From NCBI GenBank assembly GCA_014529385.2, contig CM043943.1:154849092-154913091 (forward strand): a stretch of 64,000 nucleotides of DNA, read 5' to 3'. Both the position numbers and the translations under genes were made by a program. A model generated the notes under the pieces. It worked only from the letters and a program-made list of their open reading frames with translations. It was not told the DNA's origin and searched no databases. Source of the stretch: Adiantum capillus-veneris (Eukaryota; Streptophyta; Polypodiopsida; Polypodiales; Pteridaceae). Shown piece after piece: positions 58,217-64,000 of the stretch; the first letter of the stretch is position 1; each line of letters starts with the position of its first letter.

Positions 58217-61200
58217 TCAATATTGACGCCTCTTAAAGTTTTTCTTTTTCTTATTTGAGACCTGCTTTTGATTTGCATTTAGATCTGGCTCACTAAAGGA
58301 GTCCTCGTTGGTGTCCTCTTCACTCTCGGAGGAGCTATCATCGGTTGATGTGCTCGGTCCTTCCGAATGTTTTGACTCTGAACTTGCTCCACTCTCTAAT
58401 TCATGAGATTCAAAATCCGTTTCACTCTGGGAGTCCGTGTCTGAGTCGTGTTGGTCAAAGTCTTCTATTGAGCTATCGGTGTCACTGTCAGATTGGTCTA
58501 CAATTGCCTTGCCCTTAGAAGATGCATGTATGGCACTTATCATGTTCAGAGGTGCAATTTGTGGTACCTCTTCCCCCTCTGGTGTGACCCAAGTGGTTCC
58601 TCTATTTCCCCAGGTATCTATGGTTGTAGCTAGGTGTACCCAGTCCACGTTGTCTGATTCCGTCATACCCGGTAACACATCCATGTAAGGAGAATCTTGG
58701 CCAATGTCTGTATCCTTCTTACAAGTGTAACAATATTGTAGTGGGGCCGAGTGAACTGTGGTGTCAGAGAGATGATCAATAATGGTTTTACTCCCTAAGG
58801 GGTGTACCTTACCAGTTACCAAATCCACTCTAAGGACAAAGTCTTGGAATTGCAAATAGACATGATTTTTAGACCAATCATGAACCATTTGTGCTTCCCT
58901 CATGAATGGTCGTCCTAAAATCATTTCATATGACATAAGGTGTTTAGAGAAATCCATTACAATGAATGTATGTTGTAACTTGTGTCCTAGAACTTTGATC
59001 TTAAGATCCTTGAGCATCCCCATAGGTTTGGCTATGGTACCATTTGCCATCTTTACCACAATGTTAGTAACACTGAGGCGGGGTTTTCCCATGGATTCCC
59101 AACAATCTTTTGTAACGATGCTAACTCCCGCACCACCATCAAGAATACCCTTTATAGTTAATCCCTTGGTAGTGATGGGTAGGGTCGCATTAGACTCGTC
59201 GCCTTCAAAATACTGCCCTAATTCGTTAATGGGTACCTCGATCACAGACTCGTGTCCATCTAAGTCAAGTGATTGCACATGATTTTCCTCATCAATCATA
59301 ATCGAGTCAGGCCTATTTGTTTGCGCAAACTGCGGTAATCCCGTTTGTAGCTCTCCGTTAAGGAATGCTCGAAGTGCAAAGAATAACTCAGGATCTCCAT
59401 ACAGCTTTGTTATGATCGTGGTTCGGACCTCAGAAGACATGAAGTCCACTAGTTTGGCAACATTCATTGGCATTTTGCAGGGTGTAGGTCCTTGACTAGG
59501 AACTGGTGAGGATGGAATCTCATATTCCTCAATGGGATCAGGTATTCCTTCATTAAACATCCTTTCCAACAAGAAAGGTGTATGCTCACTTTCTGATGTC
59601 CCGTGTTCACTCCCTTCTTGGATGATACTAGGTATGGCTAACGGTCTATGGTTCATGTGGGGTGGATGAACTTGCGTGGGAAACACTGTGTCATGAATTT
59701 TGACATGCATGGGTTCTGGTTCTAGTTTCCTTTGAGTCTCCTCCACTAAACCTCTTAGATGTTTCACCTGCTCAATCCCGTCTACTGGGTTTGGGTACGT
59801 GCCAATCTTCTTTTTACGATTCTTCCCTTTTTGCCCCTGCGGTTTATCTTGGGGGTCTTGGATTGGATTTGGAAACACTTGTGGTGTTTTCAGAGGCTCT
59901 TTATGGTTTTCTCTTATTCGGTTTTCATTTGGTTCCATGTTACGGTTTTCTTTGTCGGTCTTTCCCTTTGTGGTATTGGTTCTAGTCTCCATTGTCTCGA
60001 TTGAATCTGAATCATCCTCGAGGTCATTCATATACACGGGGTCATCTCCTGTTCCTATGTTTGTTTTGGAACTTGGCTTTGAATTTCCCGTATTCTGCGA
60101 CCTCTTCCTTCGTGTCTTCTTTTTCTTTGCTTGGATAACTGACGCGGTATCTCTCTCTTCGAGGATATGGCCTGGCCCTTGAAGCATGGACCGTGTAATC
60201 GCATAAGCGGGTGCGACGGGTGGTATTGGCGATGTCACACTAGCAATTTCGACCAAATTTAGGGGTGTGATTTTAGGCGCATTTGGGTTATAGGGGCATT
60301 GGGCAATCAAGTGATCTATGCCACAACGATTACATGTGAGTATTGGCATTGCAGACGTGCTCCCTTGATTCATTTGCATTTGTGCAGCATTCTTTTGCAG
60401 CCTAATAGGGCACTCCGCTGCCCGATGTGGTCCACCACACTCGTAGCATTGAAGAGGTGGCCTCCTAGCCTGGGTGTTGATATTTTGACCTCTGGATGCG
60501 AGAGCAGCAGCTTGATAAACCGGCTTGACTTGCCCCCAACAATCTTCCATGTAGTATATAGGACACTCGTCCAATGTATCAAGTCCGTAGGCAATACTAG
60601 TGTCTATTTCCTCCTCACAGCCATCTGCACAAGCATTAGATGGCTCGCAACCCACTTGGTTCATAGGGGCGACTCTTGGATGCGGGGGCTGCGGTCCTAG
60701 CACAGGAGGTGGTAGCGGTGTAGCTTGTACAACATTTTGAGATCTAGGGACCATGTGTTGCGGTAGTTGCTCAACAGGTGGAGCAGGCATCAATACAGGA
60801 GCTCGAGGCGCATCCGTCCAGGCTACAGGTGGTCTATTTGCCATCATACGTTTGATCATTAAACAATCCTTAGCTTGGTGACCATACCTACCACATGCGT
60901 TGCAAGTTCCATTAAATTTTACTCTAAACGTAGGGCACTCACTAGTGCTATGTGGACCTAAGAAAATGGAACACCATTGTTGCTCCCTTCTTGGATACAT
61001 GTGACTATTTTGAGGGGGTCGATTATCCTTAAGAGACTCTTGGATTGCCTTGGTGAGGTATGTCAAGAATGTCTCAAATACCTTTGGCTCATTGGCAATG
61101 GGCTTTGCAGTCATGGGTTCATACTCAATGGCTTGTGAGCTAGTGGATCTCGTGTCAGTAGACACCCTCATGCCTGCTATCATCAAGTTGTCCTCTAATT

Positions 61201-63029
61201 GGATTGCATTGGCAGTGACATCTTCCCAGGTTGTGATACCTCTAATCACTAGTCCATTATAGATTCCTTCATTCCTCAACCCTTGAATGAATTGATCAAG
61301 CAGTTGGTTATTGTTGAAGCGCTCATTTACAGGGCAGCGAGAGTTTAAGTGCTTTAGACGACTAATGAAGTCCCTTACTGGCTCTCCTTCCTTACGTTCG
61401 GCCTTCTGTAGCTGAGATGCTACACCCCAAAGCACACCTTCTCGTATGTACTCCTTTAGAAACAACCTTCGAAGGGTAGGGTAGATTGTTTTCTCATCCA
61501 CCCTTAGGGTTCTATACCAATCTCCAGCCTTCCCACTTAATGTGAAGCTTAAGGCATTGCACTTATGTAGTTCGTTGCGTTCCCCTAAGGAATCACATAC
61601 TTGTTCAAACACTTCAATGTGTTTTCTAGCATCTTCGTCCCCATTGAATTTTTGCGTGAGTTTGGCAATTTGTACTGCCTTACTTCTAGGCTCTCTATCA
61701 GATGCATGACGCATATTTTCCGCGATAGATCGACCTATGGTTTGAGCAAACGCTGCCAAGTCACCTATGTGAGGAGGCAAGGCCGGTGGAGGTACTCTTG
61801 GAATCATATGCGGGAGAGGGACGGGTACCGGTCTTGGCATATGTGTGGATGATGCAGGATATGGAACATAACCGGGCATAGGTCCACTCGGATAAGGGCT
61901 AGGGAGCGGCACTCGAGGAGCATAAACAAGTGGTACAATTGGAGGTGTGGGGGCCATGTGTGCATAAGGGGCTAGAGGCACATACGGTCGAGGCCCCATA
62001 TTAGGTACTACGACAATAGGTAGTGGCACTGCGCTAACCGTAGATGTCATCGGTACATTCTCTGTCAGGTCTATCCCTGGAGTGAGCACTGTGTTTTCCT
62101 TAGTAGAGGGTTGAGCCAAGTTAGGGAAGCTAAAGTTGTCGCTCGGAGGCTCAGATTGCATAGAGACCCCAGGTGAAATGACGTAAGATGGGTCCATGGG
62201 ACTCATTAGAGGAGTCTCCATTTGTGATAGAGTAGGCTGTTGAGCCTTGCTCGTATCCAGAAATCTCATGGGGCCAGTTGAGATTATATTTACCCCTCGG
62301 TTTTGCCTTTCTGATTGAATAATGCCATGGATAACATTACATATCATTTTCTGTTGATCTTCGATGCTCGTGGCCCCTAGAGGTGGATCGTACAATCTCT
62401 ATGCATCCTACATGGTAGGCGTGGCCAGAGTGTAGATCTGTCAACACCTCAGTGTGGAGGTCGTATGTCCAATGATCAATAATGAACAATCCTTCTAGAG
62501 TCGACGTGTTAACGATTTCTTGTGAGGTAGAAGCAATGTTGCTCCCAGTGGTTTTACTTGTCACCGACGGTACTCTAGAGGGAACTTCTGAAGGAGGCAG
62601 CTCAACAGGGCCTTCTTGGTAAGAAGTTGGCAGGATATCCACATGGACACTCTTTGGGGGTGTGGGGTCCACGTGCGATGTGAAAGGAGAGTCCACTTCC
62701 CCACCCCCTTCGTGTGCTTCATTTGCATCAGGTTCCGAGCGAGTAGCTCTACCTAATGTTTCCATGAAACGGTTAAACATACTAGTACTAGGCTGTGGAG
62801 CTTCGGGAGGTGCATGGCCTTCTCTCTCAGTGTTTTGGGTAGGGTATGCTTCCATGATTTCTGAGTCGGAGGAGGAATCACTAGCGGCTATTTTAGGGTC
62901 TTGGGTGGTGCTACCTTGTGTCCCCGCTGAGGGTCTAGAGCCTATCGTGGATGGGTAATGGGTGTCCGTATGAACAGAGACACCCTCAATATGCTCGTGT
63001 TCTAGCACCCGCCCAGAGCATAAGTGCAT
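58217..63029 (-). pseudogene. Gag-protease of element 2
   Basis: The ATG at 63029 reads MHLCSGRVLEHEH. A one-base insertion near 62375 (CTAGGGGCC against CTAGTGCC in element 1) splits the frame, which then runs open from 62395 to a TGA at 58217. Order as in element 1: Pro-rich N-terminus, Retrotrans_gag domain (about 61180-61690), four zinc knuckles (about 60930, 60860, 60420 and 60300; the first has lost a Cys: CSIFLGPHSTSEC), charged linker, retropepsin with ILDGGAGVSIV and MILGRPFM (about 58870-59170). An Asp/Ser-rich acidic linker and a Lys-rich end NKKKKNFKRRQY follow. Beyond the stop the same frame runs on into pol without interruption, so either readthrough or a single nonsense change separates Gag-protease from pol. 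Confidence 0.88.
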
Positions 63030-63538
63030 GTGCTTTTGATACCCTAAGGTGTCAAAAAGCTGCTCTAGGAGGCCTTGTGACTAGTTTTTTGCGTGTTTTT
63101 TGTTTGTTTTTTTGCTAGATTTTTTAGAGCGTGTCGTGGAATTGACCGTGTGATAGCTTGAAACGAGCGTATCGCTAGGAGGGACGCGTTGTGCTTTACA
63201 GCCCACCGTTTGGTTCTATTTTGCTCCAAAAAAGCCGGAAATAGTCTTTTCCTAGCTGGGGAACTAGGCTCCAAATAGCAAGTCCTAGTGTGCAATGAAG
63301 GAGAGGAGAGTGTAGGACTTATCCCACATTCCCCACTCCCTCCTTGTGAGTCTAGCCTATATATATAGGAGTGAGACTACCCTATATCATGAGACAGAGC
63401 TTGGGCCTGGGATTGGGATTGGGATTGGGATTGGGTCAAATGATCCCGATCCCGATCCCGATCTCACTTTTATACAAACCAACCCGTCCGTTTTTATAAC
63501 CTCCCCCTCACTCACGTTTTTATTTTTCAAATTTTATA

Positions 63539-63569
<31 letters not shown>

Positions 63570-64000
63570 TTATATTTATTTATTTTATTGATATTATTTG
63601 GTATGCGTTTTGGTGCGCGTTGACCTCACCTAACTATTTACTGTCTCACCTACCTATTGACCTGCTAATCAGTGGTTCACCTAATTACTAACCTACTTAA
63701 TTAACTAACTGTGAGCCTAACTGTGCACAAACCAGAAAACACAGAAAATGCAGAAAATTGAAACTTGACAGAACTGTGCAGTGCAAACCAGAAAATGCAG
63801 AAAACGCAGAAACGCAAGAAATGCTAACTGTGTAAGCTGAAATCTGAGCTTAATAGAACTAGCAAAACAGAGCTTAACAGAACACAAAACACTTGAATGC
63901 AGCCAACAACATTGTGTCTTTCTCTACTGTTTTTGCATAACAACAATAATCAAACTTAAGCCGCGCCTTTCCTACATAAAAAATAGCTTCAATACAATTT
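63030..64000 (-). other. Leader of element 2 with repeats
   Basis: Between gag and the (off-window) primer site. It contains an (AT)n/TATATTT array (63532-63580), a GGGATT/GATCCC hexamer cluster (63409-63464) and the TTTCTGCA-type array (63726-63825, minus strand). No coding potential recognised. Confidence 0.65.

Larger units (their letters stand above)
51050..64000 (-). mobile_element. Ty3/gypsy LTR retrotransposon with extra 3' domains (element 2, partial)
   Basis: Minus-strand element of at least 12.95 kb, cut by the right edge of the window. From its 3' end: LTR (51050-51640), polypurine tract, 3' region with a 140-codon ORF, a WVPK-repeat tail, second protease-like domain, integrase-RNaseH-RT, first protease, Gag, leader. 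The leader's TTTCTGCA array and the AGGAAAGGC motif (about 63973-63981) match element 1 close to its primer site, so the 5' LTR should begin within about 100 bases beyond the edge. No chromodomain; RT box FLDD; integrase HHCC and DDE intact. Placement: non-chromovirus plant Ty3 group. Confidence 0.9.

Noticed and set aside
63409-63435. GGGATT repeats considered as interstitial telomere sequence
   Set aside because: The plant telomere repeat is TTTAGGG. This hexamer does not match, and it lies within a retroelement leader.

Overview
The window is nuclear DNA of a vascular plant. The evidence is an intron-containing caffeic-acid-type O-methyltransferase gene, Ty3/gypsy and Ty1/copia LTR retrotransposons of plant type (tRNA-Asp and initiator-Met primer sites), a plant LINE fragment, a MITE and very many (CT)n/(GT)n tracts. 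No host gene other than the O-methyltransferase is recognised. The species cannot be fixed from sequence alone. A GC-rich first exon and heavy microsatellite load are seen, but neither is diagnostic.

Layout. 1-3.4 kb: the O-methyltransferase on the minus strand and its flanks. 3.46-30.76 kb: a head-to-tail tandem duplication (unit A 3456-22159, unit B 22166-30764) of non-genic DNA built from retrotransposon scraps: a gag pseudogene inside a long inverted repeat, an antisense integrase scrap, a zinc-knuckle scrap and microsatellite/minisatellite blocks. Unit A was later hit by an 8.85-kb Ty3 LTR retrotransposon (12360-21213, 5-bp duplication ATAGA). Unit B was hit by a 233-bp TIR element (23140-23372, TA duplication) and lost 1.2 kb from its inverted repeat. 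Each unit therefore holds the empty site for the other's insertion, which orders the events.

30.8-49.9 kb: a retrotransposon graveyard. It holds a minus-strand copia wreck (32.9-37.6 kb) split by a solo Ty3 LTR (34902-35475, duplication GAAGA), a LINE fragment, a plus-strand copia that stops before its reverse transcriptase, an orphan 3.5-kb coding region followed by a polypurine tract and an LTR, and the integrase/chromodomain end of a chromovirus.

49.9-64 kb: a palindromic cluster of three LTRs (one plus, two minus). It is followed by a nearly complete minus-strand Ty3 element (51050 to beyond the right edge), the autonomous relative of the 12-21 kb element. In one reading frame it encodes Gag with four zinc knuckles, an atypical protease (DGGA), RT-RNaseH-integrase, a second protease-like domain with a canonical DTGA motif placed after integrase, and a tail with repeated W-[VI]-P-K motifs. 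A separate 140-codon ORF follows in the position where some retroelements carry an env-like gene. It is interrupted only by two single stop codons and two 1-base shifts.

The 12-21 kb element keeps Gag, the first protease and the tail but has lost all of pol. Its Gag is almost identical to that of the 51-64 kb element while its tail and LTRs are clearly diverged, so it looks like a recombinant non-autonomous derivative. The second-protease/extra-ORF architecture, the recombinant parasite, the orphan coding element and the LTR palindrome are the parts most worth a second look.
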